This document shows, in pieces, positions 27,501-42,500 of a stretch of DNA of 64,000 bases. The stretch spans positions 186,001 to 250,000 of the forward strand of contig JASFXZ010000079.1 in NCBI GenBank assembly GCA_032209605.1. The letters are read 5' to 3'. The notes under the pieces are model-generated. The model saw only the letters and a list, made by a program, of their open reading frames with translations, searched no databases and was not told the origin of the DNA. The position numbers and the translations under genes were made by a program. Numbering within the stretch: position 1 is the stretch's first letter; every line of letters starts with the position of its first letter. Source of the stretch: Mactromeris polynyma (lineage: Eukaryota > Mollusca > Bivalvia > Venerida > Mactridae).

Positions 27501-30500
27501 ATAAGTTTGATTTGTGACAAATGTATGCATTTTTTTCCTGGATATGTTTTAATAAATATAAAATTGAAGTTTTATTTTCATTCCATTTGTAGAACTATTT
27601 CCGAGATCCATGGAACATATTTGATTTTGTCACTGTTCTCGGTAGCATTATAGATGTCGTTATCAATGAATATGGGGTAAGTAGGTTAATTATTATTCTG
27701 TCATATTTCATGAAATATATATGTTTTGAACAGTGTCATTTCTGTGATATTTCTGAAATAGTAAGAACATTAAAGTTTTATATCATTCCCAGATGACACT
27801 TATTTTTACCTCATGTGATACGATAGCAATTTCTTGTGACTCCATACCAATCTCTTGTGATTTTGATATTGACCTCATATAACTTGATATCAGCTTCTCG
27901 GAGTTGATATTAACTTCTTGTGATACGACTTTGACCTCTTGTGATTCGATATCAATATATTGTGCTTTTGATATTGACCTTGTGTGATTAGATATTAAGC
28001 TATTGATATTGTTATAACCTTAATAATTCGATATTAACCTTGCTTGTGGAATGCAATGTTAACCAAGTTATTGTGACTTTATATAACACTAATTATATGT
28101 CAAAGTAAAACAAAGAAGGGTTAAATAAGAATATAATAATTTGTTTGGCAGTACGTTTTAAAACCTGAAACAGTAATCATTATCACTGTGCGGAGTATAA
28201 TGCCATTTATACAATGTTTATAAACAAAATATTGTCATCAGACTTGGTGAAGTCCCCAGTATAGCGGATTCAAAATTAGTAGAGAATACCGTTATTGTGT
28301 ATTGGTCAATATTTTACAAAACGTATTATCATTGGCTGACCATCTCACAATGTGTTTACAACCGTTCCAAGTAAATAAAAAAGTGGTATGTTGATATTTA
28401 TAATAGTAATGCTCACAATGCCAGCACTCGAACAAATATCGAGTATACACAAATTCTTCGACCAGGTACTAGGAACTATGCATTGTTTTCAGTTGCCAGT
28501 AGCTGGCAATTAGCCTTTGTTAAAATAAAAGAACCATATGTATACTGGATTTTAATGTCTAAATATTTATTAAATATGTACATGGAATTTAAGGAAATTA
28601 TAACAGAATTGATAAACGGAGAAAAACAGGTTTGTTACACAAAGATCTCCCTGTCCCCGGTTGTATAAGGGCTGTATTTGTCCCCTATCTATTCCCGTAG
28701 TAGACGTGTAAACTAGTAAATAAATTGGGCCTAAATTCATTGTCAAATTCTGTCTAATATATTTAATTTAAATGTTGAATATATTGACGTGTATAAATAC
28801 TACATCATGTAGACACGCCGTATACTCCCGTATTTTATAAACGCTACCCCCTAATAATTATGGATAAGTTGACTTACCCCCATATTTCCATAAACCTGAT
28901 ATCCGTAAGTCAATCCAAGAAGAGGCACTAGGAAACGGTAAATTCAAACTTTAGTGAATACATTTCCACACACATTCAAAAACTTTAACGATTGTTAAGC
29001 ACACGATCATCAAGATAAATATTGTAAACAGTTAGTTGACACTTAATTATTACGCAGGTTTTATGCCATTGCTATTTATGCGAATGACGCAATAGCACTA
29101 CAACTACATTGTGTATCAGAACTCAGTCAACGAAGTTGTTTGTTGACGTGTTATCTTATTTACTCGTCTAAAAGTTGCAGCATGACAAAGCTGTTGTTGT
29201 TAACCTATACTCACGTTATATGAAATCTTCGTCATGTTCGTCCCTTATATGACTTAATTGTTGAAAATATCACATAACACTTAAGACAATGAATTTAGGC
29301 TCAGAAAAGAATATTAAACCCAATGTTTTCAATTTCAGGAGTACATGGTGAGAATAGATAAATGTCCAATTATTTATTTATACACTATTCCTTTTTGGAG
29401 CGGTGTTGTTTTCAGTACAAACAGTTATAATTCATCAGTTTGGTCAATGTTTATATCTTGCTTAAGCGGGTTTATTCAAAATTATGCAGTTTGTTTTATT
29501 TAAATGACATTTAGAGAGAAAAATATAATTTTCATAGTTACAGTATTTTTCAAAAAAGTTTTTTTTCCAGATTTGAAGTTTAGTCATATCGTCCATTGAT
29601 AGCCAGAATGGCTCATCAGCACTTTTCATACTTTTGAGATAAACAAAAATAAAGGTTTTGAGACTGGCTATAAAATCCATTTTTATTCTGAATATCTAAC
29701 AACTTTGCATAAATCTTTGAATAGGTTGTGGATACTTTCATGGAAAAAATGAAAAAGAAATGTGTGCATTTAAAGCCATATTAGGCGCATTTTGTTGTTG
29801 AGCCCTTACGATTGCCGCTATATCCAATCAATATGGAAAAGGGACTAATCAGTATTTAGTCATACATGTCTAATGGTAATCAACACCATTGCAATCATTT
29901 ATTAATTCCCATTAATTCAAATTACTATTTAATGTTACAATTTTTAAACGTTTGAGCCAATAAATTGAACTCTGATTGATTAGTGTCAATATCTAAATCC
30001 GGCTTGTTCATCTACGCGCATATAATTAGTCTAAAATTCATAGTATTCAAGGGAAAACCCACCTTGTTATTTCCATGTTATTTCCGTGTTCGAAAGGCAA
30101 AATTAATGCTTGTATATCTGTTCATATCTGACTTATTTTACATGCTGACAAACAAAATCACTTTTTGTTCAAGATCCATAAACTCAGTAAACATGTAGTA
30201 TACAGTGAATATCTGATTCTTGTCTTTTTATTAAGCTCTTTGCTGCATTTGTTTGATGGTTTTTGCAGCTGATAGTTGCTGTCATTTGCCCTTAGCTACT
30301 TCTAGTAGACACATAGCTTTGATGTGTATATATGTTTGTGTTTCCCAATCTTACAATGAAGTTCAACATTTCGAGTCCTTTTTCTACCTCTTCCAACTTT
30401 TTTGTGGTGTAAGGCAATAGTCTGAAGAGATGTAAGCCTATTACAATGTGTTTGGAAATGGTTGGTCAGTTGTAGCTGTTGACAATGCACATAAAATGTA

Positions 30501-33500
30501 TTTTGTGCGTCTATACTATTAAATAAGTACAAGAACAATTACGATGTTACATGGTATGTTATGTAAACAAAATCCCAGGGAAACACAAACCTTTAAACAT
30601 AATGCTCAGAGTCTCTAACAGCTGAATATGACCGTTTGAATTCTTGTCTGGTGAACTATGAAGGTCAATCTCTGTCATGGTTTTATCTATCTAGTCGAAC
30701 TAGTTGCAGGAGGCAGAAGATGTGACATTTGAATATTCTATACTCCATTCGTTTCAAGTTCTCTTTCTGTTTTGCGTTTCTGTCATTCGGATATGATAAC
30801 TTTCTTTCATTGCGTCCTTCTTTTCAATGTCCTCATTTGTTTTCTCATGCATTTTGTCCCCATCTGACTTTCCACCTGTTGCAGTAATAACTGAATTCGA
30901 ATATTTGAGGGAATATAAGGTAACGTGCAGGTCACTGTAATCCTAACATAAATAGTCAGAAGACCTCTGTTTGTTTATATATTACATGTAACACGTTTTC
31001 TGTATTTTAATTAGAGGTAAATTATCGTCGCAATAATCTGTTACCGAACGAACAATTAATGACTGGCCTGCTAATGATTTGTTTGTTTATGTAGTTGCTC
31101 TTGTTGTTGCTCTATGACAGACGGATCTAGTGTAACAGAGCTTTGTATACTGGTATTGGGGAAACTGCTCTATTGGAGATGAATCTGCTGCAGAATGGTT
31201 TGTTATCATCTGATTGACTGTAAGAGAGTCCTCTGTAGACATGTCTAAGACACACTGTGTAGTAGACTAATTCATAGCGAATGGGTTTCAGACTGGAATA
31301 GTTTATGTTGACACATAACAAATCAGTCTAGTGTAGAATTGACAAAAGCAGGCTCATTTATGGTGGACTGGTGTACAGTAAAATGGTCTAATTTTGATAC
31401 ACCTACAGTCTGTTCTTTTGTAAACCTTTTCATGACAGACCAGTCCATTGATGGGGGATTGGTGCAGGCTGGTCAGTACCTGATAGATCAATCACTAATG
31501 ATTCATCTGTTGAATAGCGCCTCCATTTGATTGTCCACATACTATGTATTTGATACCTTAAAGATAGTAGAAACACTGGTTATTATATTCACATTCCCAA
31601 TGCCAATGTAAATCTCTAGAATAATTGCTGAGTAAATTTCTTCATCAAACCCTATTCATTTTTTCTGTATTCAAATCTGCAATTCATATTAATTCCATAA
31701 ATCATGACAGCCGGAAGGGCTTAACATCAACAACAAATCAAATTAAAAGTATCAATTATGAGAATAACAGTTTGTCATGGTATAACTGTCCATTATGGAT
31801 GTAAATTATTCACCAAAAAATATTTCTCTTGGAAAATAATGCTATAATTAAGTATTATTCAAAGTTCCGCCATAAGGGCTCATCAGTCTAGGTTACTTAC
31901 ACATTAATAAAGTAAAATACTATCTCTTTTATGATTATTTAGTTGTCTCTAGAAAGTTAACATGCTTTCAATGACTTTTTATAATCTGGAGAATGAAGTA
32001 AATAATAATATTGACCTGTTTGTGTCATTATTCGATTGGTCAATTTATGCATCAGGATTAGTTTTCAACGTCGATTTGCAACAACTTTCCCATTATTCTC
32101 AGCTCTCAAAACTATTATCTTTTGAAATTGTATGACCAGTTGGTATGTACTATTATTTACAAACTATCTCAATTAAGAGACACTATCTTATCAGTACATT
32201 AGTGGTGTCTGGGGTATGTACACATCAATGGCTTATCAGTACATAAACTAACTGATGAGCCCTTCTTGCAGTAAAACTATTATTGTTGAGTCCTTCTGGC
32301 ATTGAAGCGTAGTATTTACTGATGGGCCCTTATGTTATATTAATAATTTTCTACTTTATAACTGGAAATGACGCGTAATTATGTCTTATTATGCAATAAT
32401 ATATATTTTGGTAAAAAACTGCTGATGAGTCTGGCTATCAGGTGACGAAATTGTCTTTCTGTTTTGGCTAATTTTTATGTTAACAATTGACCTATCTATC
32501 TGATGTTTCCCATGCTATCATAGTTGCATTGATGGTATATTTGGTTGGATATCCCATCCTATCTTTGAAGGCAGTTCCGCTAATGAAACACGTGTTTAAT
32601 TATGTTTATACTTGATTGAGATATGTATTGTTTATATTTGAGATTTGTTAAAGTTTACAAATAACTTGCACAGTAATGCTGGTATGTGAACACCGACAGT
32701 GTATATAAATTATATATTAATCGATATTGGAACACGTTTCATCATAAATGTCACATTGAATCTTGTGTAATTAATTCATATTTTTTGCAAGTCAGGAATT
32801 CCTTATTGGGATTTAAGTATACTTCATCTAAACAATTGATAACACATTTTAAGAAATTATGCAATTAATGGTTATAAACTTAAGTTTTTCTAATATTGCC
32901 TGTGATGCATCATGCACCTGTCAATGTGTTGCCCCATAAGCTAAGAAGCAGGTACTCTCAGGGGTTTTAGACGATTTTCAGAATGTGTTGTTTCAAACCC
33001 CAAGGAATTAAGTGCGCCATGGCTATTTGGGATTTGCTCGTTGCAATTTGTCCCTTGCATTTTTGGGGTAAAAAATGATTTAAAAAGTTCAATGCATTAC
33101 ATGCAAATTAAAGGAACATAAACATGTGTACTATGGGACATCATTATTGCTTTTTACTATTTTTTTTTTGTTAATTTGTTCATTGAGTTTTCGGGTATGC
33201 TTTATTGCTGATTATGTAATTCTTTATTACTTAAAAGATATAAACTACGACATAGATCTTGCTTGTCAGTATTTTATATTGTGTAAAAGAAACATACAAA
33301 TTTCATCATTTTAATGGATACTTTTTCCACTCCTAGTCTCCTATTTTGTCAAATGGTGCAAATATGGACAAAGAGCAAAATGCAAATTACTAAACGCAAA
33401 ATACGTGGCACAACTATGTTCCATTACGACCCACTCGTAGAGTGGAGGGTTTGTAAAACTATCTAGGGTTGGACGTGGAAAAGGGTCCCTGTTGGACATT

Positions 33501-36500
33501 CAGGGTCCCGGACTATGACCCGCTCGGCACGGGCCAGTCAAAAACCCATATGTTTGGAATTAAATTATTTGCCCCTAAATACCGGGCAACACACTGGCAG
33601 ATGCATTATGATATGAATGACATGGCTTTTTATACGTACATGCTAAGTATTGTTGTTTGTATGTTACTATTTTGCTATTTAGTAAATAGTACGCAAAAAT
33701 AAATATACTTATATACTTATATAGGAGTCGTGTTTCAATGTTATGCATAGTGTTTTAGCATTTTTTAAAACACGTTTATCATACGATTGAGAAATTCACC
33801 ATTTTTTTAATTAAATATCATTTGCATTTAGTTATTTTTTTGACCTTATGTACACAGTATCTATATTTTTTTCAAGAGGAAATATAATCGTCTGTTTATG
33901 TGCGTGCGTGTGTGCGTGCGTGAGATTTTGTGTGTGCATGTGATTAATATTGAAGCAAATTTGTTGTTTGAAAAATTATTTTTTTAACTAATATTTTCAA
34001 CTAGCATGGTTACAATAAATAAACATAATCTATATAATTATGTATGTACAATGTTATGTTTGACTGACTCTAGATGGGTATGTCCTTGTCTCAGATTGAC
34101 GTGTGACAATCTATGGAGATAATTGATTATCGCGTCGTTTATGTTGTCATTGATTGAATTAATGTTAAACATATATATTGAATCAGTAGCTGAGTTGAAG
34201 CGGCTATTTTGGTTAATCAAAATGTATGAGTCAAATGAATACCTCCTTAACTTGCATTTACATAATAAAATTAGGTGTTTTGTGGGATATTTATTTTGCA
34301 AATATTTGATGCTCATATCCAGGTGTGAAAGTGAAACCACATGTCTGCATATAGAAAAAGAAGCTTATGACATTGTAACGCTTTCACCGCTTGATACTGT
34401 CTCCAGACAATTCAGAAAATGTTTGACATTTGCAAAGATAAAAGTGTTATATAATATAACTACAAATGCACCGATGTTGTTAAACATGTATTTTAATGCC
34501 TCAGTAGTATGCAGCAGCCATGTTTGTCAAGTCCATTTTAACAGAGAAAGTGGTCCTTATAAACATGTGGTTTTAATGTAGGATTCAATGTGCAGCAATA
34601 TTGGACTTACTGGAAGATTATTCAGTAACTATTGGACACACAGTTTATATAACAGTACACGACGACATGTACTTAGAGGGCTAGTCTTTAGTGTATGGTT
34701 CAAAATATACATGTATATGTAACAAGAAAATATCTACCAACATATTCACATTTGCTTACTGTTATTGACCCCTTTTTGACGTGTTTCAGGGAGACATATT
34801 TGATTTCAATGTTGGGATCTTCCGTCTCTTCCGTGCTGCTCGATTGGTCAAACTTCTACGTCAGGGTTATACTATAAGACTTCTGTTGTGGACGTTTCTG
34901 CAGTCATTCAAAGTAAGATATTATTAGTTGTCTATTGTTATTTAAAGTACCGTTATGACTATAAGTAATATCCGCTTTATATTGAATAGTTTTACGTCTC
35001 GTCAATTTTCTTTAAAGCTTTGTTGTTCATCCCATACATGATGGACATCACTATCTCGAGCATTTTTGTTTAACCCAATTACTCCATAATAATGGAATGT
35101 TACTGTATTCTCAAATATACATTTTCTTCTGAGAAATTCAGTCCAGTTTGATCTTATTGTGTAATTTGTTTGGTGTATAAAGAAATGTTAAATGTAATGT
35201 CATTGCAATTAAATCTCACTTAAACCTCAATAATAAGACCACCTCGAAATTAAGAACACAATTTTCAAGTCCATTTTCACTGTTAAGCTATTTTTTCAAC
35301 CTCAATAAGAAGACCAGTTTTCAAGAAGCCCAATATTGGTCTTATTATTGAGGTTTTACTGTACTAAGATAATAACCAACTTTAATATATTTAAAAGAAA
35401 ACATTTTATCGCACTTTTGTTTAGAGACACATTGCTTTAGGTAAGAGCATCGAATTTACAAAATGGCTTTCTAAAATAATAGAATAATGCCCCTAGCACA
35501 AGTTTCAGAGTTAAACTATTATTGTTATTTTTTTTATTTCAGGCCTTGCCTTATGTATGTCTACTCATCCTCATGCTGTTTTTCATAGCCGCCATTATTG
35601 GAATGCAGATATTCGGAAACATTCGGCTAGATTCAACCACAGCTATAAACAGACATAATAATTTTAGAAGTTTCTTAGAAGCAATTATGTTGCTATTTAG
35701 GTAACAATTTAACAAAAATATACAGTTCTGGAATTAAAGTACATCAACAGTGCCGAACCAATTGATTTTTGGAGCTGTAATTGAAATTTGGTTAAAACAA
35801 GTTTTTAGCAAAACAAACCCGAATCTGCAACTATTTTCCAATATCCTTGAAATGTTAATAAGTTAAATGTAATTTAAAGAGCCTCCATGGTTAAGTGTTT
35901 GTGATTGCTGACTTACAACTGTTACGCAGCTGCAGGTTCAAATCCTACTTTGGATTTAAAATTGTCATTGAGGAAGCCATACGACTGGCTTATGGAATGT
36001 CATTGGTTTGACATAGGTCTCCACCTGCAGTCTTCTTCCTCCCTATTTATTGTTTATGTAGCTTTTTATCCTATTACAAGAAATGTAATATAACCCAAAT
36101 AAAGGTAATTGACCAGTATACAAACCAACTGTTAATGGTTATAGGTTATATCTATCTTGCCTTCAAACAATACCCAATAAAGGCATCAAATGCTGTTTGG
36201 CGCGATTTCCGTACACTGCTGTTATGTTGCCATTAATGTTCGCGGCATATAAATTCTCACCTGTATCGGGTATCAAACCAAATTACAACAACAGATCAGG
36301 TAAAACTGCATCACGTTATATGATGTCAATGATAAGTAGTGAATAGACGTTTTCCGTTCAGAAATGCATTCACAAACGGACCCAATTTTAACAAAGTGAC
36401 TATACACTGAATATCCAATGTTTTTATATAACAAGCTTCTCCTATAATAAATACATTTATTATACTCACGTGACTTTGCCTTGTTAAATTTCCATATTTT

Positions 36501-39500
36501 CATTACGAGTCATTCCGTATATGTATAGTACGTTTTTCACCGGCTGATAGATTACTATCACATGGCTAAAAATAGACAATTCTGGTTTCCCAAGTTCATG
36601 ATGATAGACTCTTATTGAAATGCGTTGCATCGGGTAATATTATTTCCCTCATGTTGACAATATGTAATGTCACACAGGAAGCCATCTGATATTTATATAG
36701 TATTAATATTTTATGCTGTATGTGTTATTTCGTTGTAGATGTGCTACGGGAGAGAACTGGCAACAAATCATGTTATCATGCCTGGATGGTCGTCCTTGTG
36801 ACCCAGAATCAGGGATGGGAACCAATCAGTGTGGACTTAGCTTAGCTTATTTATACTTTGTCTGTTTCATCTTTTTGTGCTCATTTCTTGTAAGTATATT
36901 TTTCACAATTCAGTCATCAGTTTCTGTGTTACCATTTAATACTACATTTCTATTTGAATCAAACAGTTGTGTCGTCACTTCTGTTTTATACAAAATATCG
37001 ATCGCGCGTTCACCATCAATATTTAGCAGTTAAAAACAAATGTGAGTTCATGAAATTGTGATGTTCTTGGGTTCGCACTTCACGTTTTCATTTTTTGAAT
37101 AAAATTGGCAAATAGTGGACCATTAGAGCACTCAGTTCATGATTCAAACTTATTTTTTCATTCTTTACCGTATTGAAATGCGATAATGGAAATGCAAGAT
37201 TTGGAATAATATAGCTGGAAAAATGATGAAATTATTAAGATAATAATACAGAGGTCATCGCACGTCTTTCGTAGCATTAAATTGTGTTGTTACTGACGTA
37301 ACCAGTAAATTTCATTGCATGTCAGAATGTGTTGTGTATAACCTATGCATCACAAATATGTGACAATAAATACGATTCCATATTTTGAATTTCTTTTTCA
37401 GATGTTGAATTTGTTTGTGGCAGTTATCATGGATAATTTTGATTATTTAACACGTGATAGTTCAATACTTGGCCCTCATCATTTAGATGAATATACACGT
37501 GTATGGGCGGAGTACGATCCAGGGGCCACGTGAGTAGATTCAATACTTTACATATAAAATTTTCGAGTAGTTTGACAGGACCGTATAATGCGTTGGTGAT
37601 ATCAAAATGACTGTGATTTAAATGTAATTGATCACATTTTATACTCTACTTGTGTCATGCTTTATCATCATGCATTTCTTTTACCCCAACCGACAAACCG
37701 AAATTAACCCTTGTTCAATTCTTCTGGCGCTATCATGCAAGACGTTTATCATGTCTGAAACATACTTCAGAGTAATGACCCTTTCAATGTCACGATGCTA
37801 CCACATTTTCGCTGTCCACACTCTGTCTCAGAAAACATTTGTTCAATTCTTACAACATGTTGTCACAATGTATAATATCTACAATCTAGCCTCAAATAAT
37901 CTTCAGTTAAAAACAACAACATTAGTAATGTCGCTATCTATCTAGGAAAGGCTGTGTCTAGTCTTCAACTAATGTTGTCACAATGTATCTGAAATTCAGA
38001 CCTTGCAATCGAACCTGGTCATGATTGGAATAATAGGTACTCTTGTTGTGATGTGAATTTGTGTTATGCTTTATTTTTGTTTTTGCAGGGGACGAATACA
38101 ATACTCAGACATGTACGACATGTTGAGAAACATGGAACCACCAGTAGGGTTTGGGAAGAAGTGTCCATATAGATTAGCATACAGAAAACTAATTCGCATG
38201 AATATGCCAGTGGCTATGGATGGAACAGTCAACTTCACTACAACTCTTTTTGCTCTTATAAGAGAATCTCTTGGAATTAAATCATCAATCAGTAAGATCT
38301 TAATATTTTGTTGCTTCTGTTACCTAAAACAAATAACACATTTTCGTTATTGTTTTGATTTTGCAAGACAATCCTTAAAAAGGTGTTCGTTTTCGACTCA
38401 CTTTCGGACCAACCAATCAACAATTATCCCTAACTCTACTTAGCCTATTTTGTTCATTAATTGTTACATTTCAAAAACTACCACGCATACAATGTTTTAA
38501 AATAGAGAGAGAATAAGTTGCTACAAGAAACGCCACATACATAAGACAGTGCCTCCGGGAACACAAAAATCAATAAACATAAGGCACTTGAAGAGGCTCA
38601 ATGGTACACACATAAGGGAACATAGGCACAAGGAATGACCTGGTCGACCATAAGGAATAACGAGGGGAATCAACGAGGACAAACAGTGGGGCGGGGAATT
38701 AATGGATGGGAAAGATCATTGAACAAGTCTGACAACAATAGGCCAAAACTGGGCAGAAAATAACATGAAAACTATAAGATTGGCCTGATATTATTCAACA
38801 TAGTTATTATGGCTGCAAATATTTTCTTTTTTTTCACTATACTGTGTAGAATATGGTTTACATGTGGTATTTCACCCACCCATCACTCATATCATCAGGC
38901 AGCGGCTCAATAACTTTTCGACCTCAAAATAGCTTACAACTTTGTTTCGCAGTCATAATTGCTGGCCACAGTGTAATTTGAAATTCATCATGTTAACAAT
39001 CATTGGTACATATTTCAGCTGAAGAGATGGACAAGAAAGATGAAGAAATGCGTGAAGTAATTGCCAAACTGTGGCCAGTCCCTGCCAAGAAACTATTAGA
39101 TTTACTGGTTCCCACTAAAAACGGTAACATATTATTACTTGTTTCAGTGTTAGAGCAGTTTATATCGAACAATCTTTGAAAACTAATCTTACTGACCCCC
39201 CTTATAGTGTCGGTCTGTGTATCGCAAACAAAACTATTTTTTTCACTGACTTTCGTATATAACTGATTTACTGTTGTATTTCTCAATTAAAGTCAAAGTG
39301 ACTTAATGCTTTCTTTCTTTAGATATAAATGAAGGAAAATTGACGGTTGGGAAAATATACGTAGGTCTGTTAATTACGGAAAACTGGAAGGCATACAAAG
39401 CCAGTCAAATAAACGGCCAAACGACACGAATGGTAAGTGCAGACCATAACTTATTTATTGTATTAACCAATAATTAAATGGAACTGGAGTGAATACTCTT

Positions 39501-42500
39501 TTAAGTGAATGATAGGCTCATTGTTGATTTACACCAATTAATCCCTATTGGTAGGCATTTGATTTGATGAATCACAGGTGATGTCATTATTTTATTTTAA
39601 AATGTCACAAGGCAATCAACAGTGTAAAATATATGGACTCTTTAAAATAGCATTCTTTGAAAAAGGTTGATTTCTTATGGATACATTAATATAGAGTATT
39701 TTACTGCAACTGTTAAAATCTCACCAATCAAGTATCACAAACTGAGATATGTTGATTTAAATAGAATGAAATCATTTGTGTGCATTTCAGAGTATTATTT
39801 CGAATGTCTTGTTTATAAAAATGATTTGTGATTTGCAATGATTGTTGATTGAAGTGAAACACTAATCGTACATGTATAATAGTTTTCGTTAGAAAAATGT
39901 TAGTTTGCACATTCACAGTTAGCTGTGTTTGTCTATTGTTTTATGTGAAATACTTTTAGAAAACAAATATCAGAGTTATCGCCCTTATGTATTCATACAT
40001 TACAAAGGAGTATTGTTATTCTTCCGTTTACCAAATGTATAGGCTTATCATAGATTTGACATGAAAGGAAATATGCAATAGCGAAATATGACTATAAGTA
40101 TGTATCATGTATGCAGCTAGTCATAATCATTATGCATTGACACCTTTGAACATTCCATGAATAATATTTTGTTGAATTCAATAAGTCTCATTTTCAGCTC
40201 ATTCTGTGTTGACTAAATGTATGTTTATGTTCCCCCAACTAACAGCTTAGCTTAGCTACTGATCTCTTTGTTTGTCTTAATCATTTCCGATATCTAACAG
40301 ATGACTTATTTACCACAATTTCAGGAAATTCCGGATGAGGTAAATGGCGTCACAGGGCCACTACACCTCGGCCATTCTTCTAATGTTTCATACTCTTAGC
40401 ATTATATAAATTTAGTTGCCTCTAACCTTTGTTTCCGCCATGATGCTCACTAACTCAACCCTTGTGTTCTTTATGTATGTCTGTCTCCTTTTTAGCACTG
40501 ACATATTCTACATAATGCAATCCGTATTTCTTTTTTCATTCAATTAGTTTTAGTTTTTCTATTATATTTACAATGTTATCCCCTTTTAGTTCAGTATTTT
40601 GTCGTACCTTAAGTTAAATATCATTAACAACAGATACACATCAACACGACAAATGAATATAAAGATGATAAATAGTGAACACAGCCAATCAAATTCCTAT
40701 CACGATATTCAGCCTTTCCTTATATATCTTATATAATCCAGAGCGCTTCGAATAACCCCATTCCATTAACCTTTAACACTTGTCATATACGGGGTCTCTA
40801 TGTAGAGATAAATGGTATAAACAGCATTGGGCATATGAAGGTCAATATATAATTCGGAACTTAAGTAAATAGATCCTGAAAAAAAACATATGAGGTGGCG
40901 TACATAGTTTTGGGTACACAAAAACAATATCAAATGGATCAGGTTGTTTCCAACATGGACTCTTAAAACAACAACATCACCATCGAACTTCAAACATGAA
41001 TAGAGGATGACACAAAACTGCTTGACACAATAAAGTAGAATGAAGGTCAAACGACATCATAATGATTTGAATCAGTCAGTACATATACTGGCGGCTTAAA
41101 TTACATGACGATAAAACATCTTACATCCATCCCATAAATACAACGTTATACATTAAATATTTGAATGTATCCATAATTATGTGGGCAATTACCTCCATTA
41201 GCAAAGATTTCTCCCAATGAGCATCAACAGAAAACTATTCAAAAACGTAAACATGAGATGCTTTGTCTCGTCGAAAGGCTGTGTCGCCAGATTTGATGAA
41301 ACTATTAACACTACAAACCATAGGACAACAGCGCCTTATTTCAACCAAGTTGGAACTTATTAAGTTAAGGGAGAGAGAATAAGTTGCTACAGGGAATGTC
41401 ACATACATAATACAGTTCCTCCACATACAGACATCCAGGAAAACAACAATCCATAAAACATTAGGCACTTGAGAAGGTTCAAGGGTACAATAGTCAGAGA
41501 ACAGAGCCGCAAGGTATGGCCTGGCCGATCATAAGGAATAACTAGGGGAACCAAAGAGGACAAACAGTGAAGGGGGGGGGGGATTAATGGATGGAAAATA
41601 TCACAGGACAAGTCAAGCAGCTGGCAACAATTGGCCGAAACTGGACAGAAAGTAACATGAACACTATATAAAGTGAAATAATTGCAGATTGGAAAAGGGA
41701 AATATAACATACATTCAAAACACAAAAAGAATTAATAACTATACAGCAAATTGGAGCCTTGGAACTGTCTGTAAAACTACTGGGGGTTTAAATAGATTTA
41801 ACAGTTAACCTCACACTTTATCGCTATATGGTCAGTATATAAATGAAACACGTAGTATTGACATTAACTGGAATACTCTAAAGCAGTTTGTACCATTACA
41901 GATGAACAAAACACACTGAACTACATGCCTAAAACATGTTGTCACTTCAATGAATCTGTTCCTCTAACGCGTAAATATTCTGAAGAAACTTCGTTTCACG
42001 TTGTGATTGATTACATTATACAATGACCATCAGAATTCTTCCACTAACCACATGAACTTGTTATATTTCCTGGAATTGCACTTTGTAAACTTGGTGACGA
42101 AGACGGGAGCTACCACTGCACTTTTATATTATCGGTATGAAGTGATATTGAATCTAAGCCCTGACCTCATGCATACTAGGCTATGTCTGAGATTTGGAGG
42201 TGCATGTAGGTTATTCCTTGTCATATATTATTGCCATCATGACCTTGTGTGTCAGGTTTAACAAAGCAACAACTTTGTCATTGAAAATAAATAATAAGGA
42301 AAAAGCGTCGTAAACTTCATGTCCCATTACCAAACTAAAACAATTCTGTATTTACTGTCTTTTTATGGCACTTAATTCCTTGACATTCACAACGTATATA
42401 GCATGTGTCAAATCAGAACACGTCACAATTTGTGTGTACTTTAAAGACTTTGTTAACGGAATATATAACGTCATGTAGCTCCTTGTACTAACATCATCCG

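Larger units (their letters stand above)
27677..34789 (+). other. Cav2 intron between IVS3 and IVS4
   Basis: 7.1 kb, the second largest intron here. Holds the degenerate tandem repeat (27815-28065), repeat copy B (28271-28369), the candidate 9-nt microexon (29339-29347), a possible element (31872-32333) and a GTGCGT microsatellite. A 152-codon open frame at 34123-34581 looks random. Confidence 0.7.
34913..39322 (+). other. Cav2 introns from IVS4 to the IQ exon
   Basis: The stretches 34913-35542 (pogo-like MITE), 35701-36738 (bivalve-type SINE), 36890-37401 and 37530-38088 (nothing recognised), 38292-39018 (dispersed repeat copy 1) and 39124-39322. Confidence 0.7.

Noticed and set aside
34123..34581. 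152-codon open frame upstream of the IVS4 exon
   Set aside because: No domain, no usable splice sites at its edges, composition like surrounding AT-rich intron; consistent with chance.
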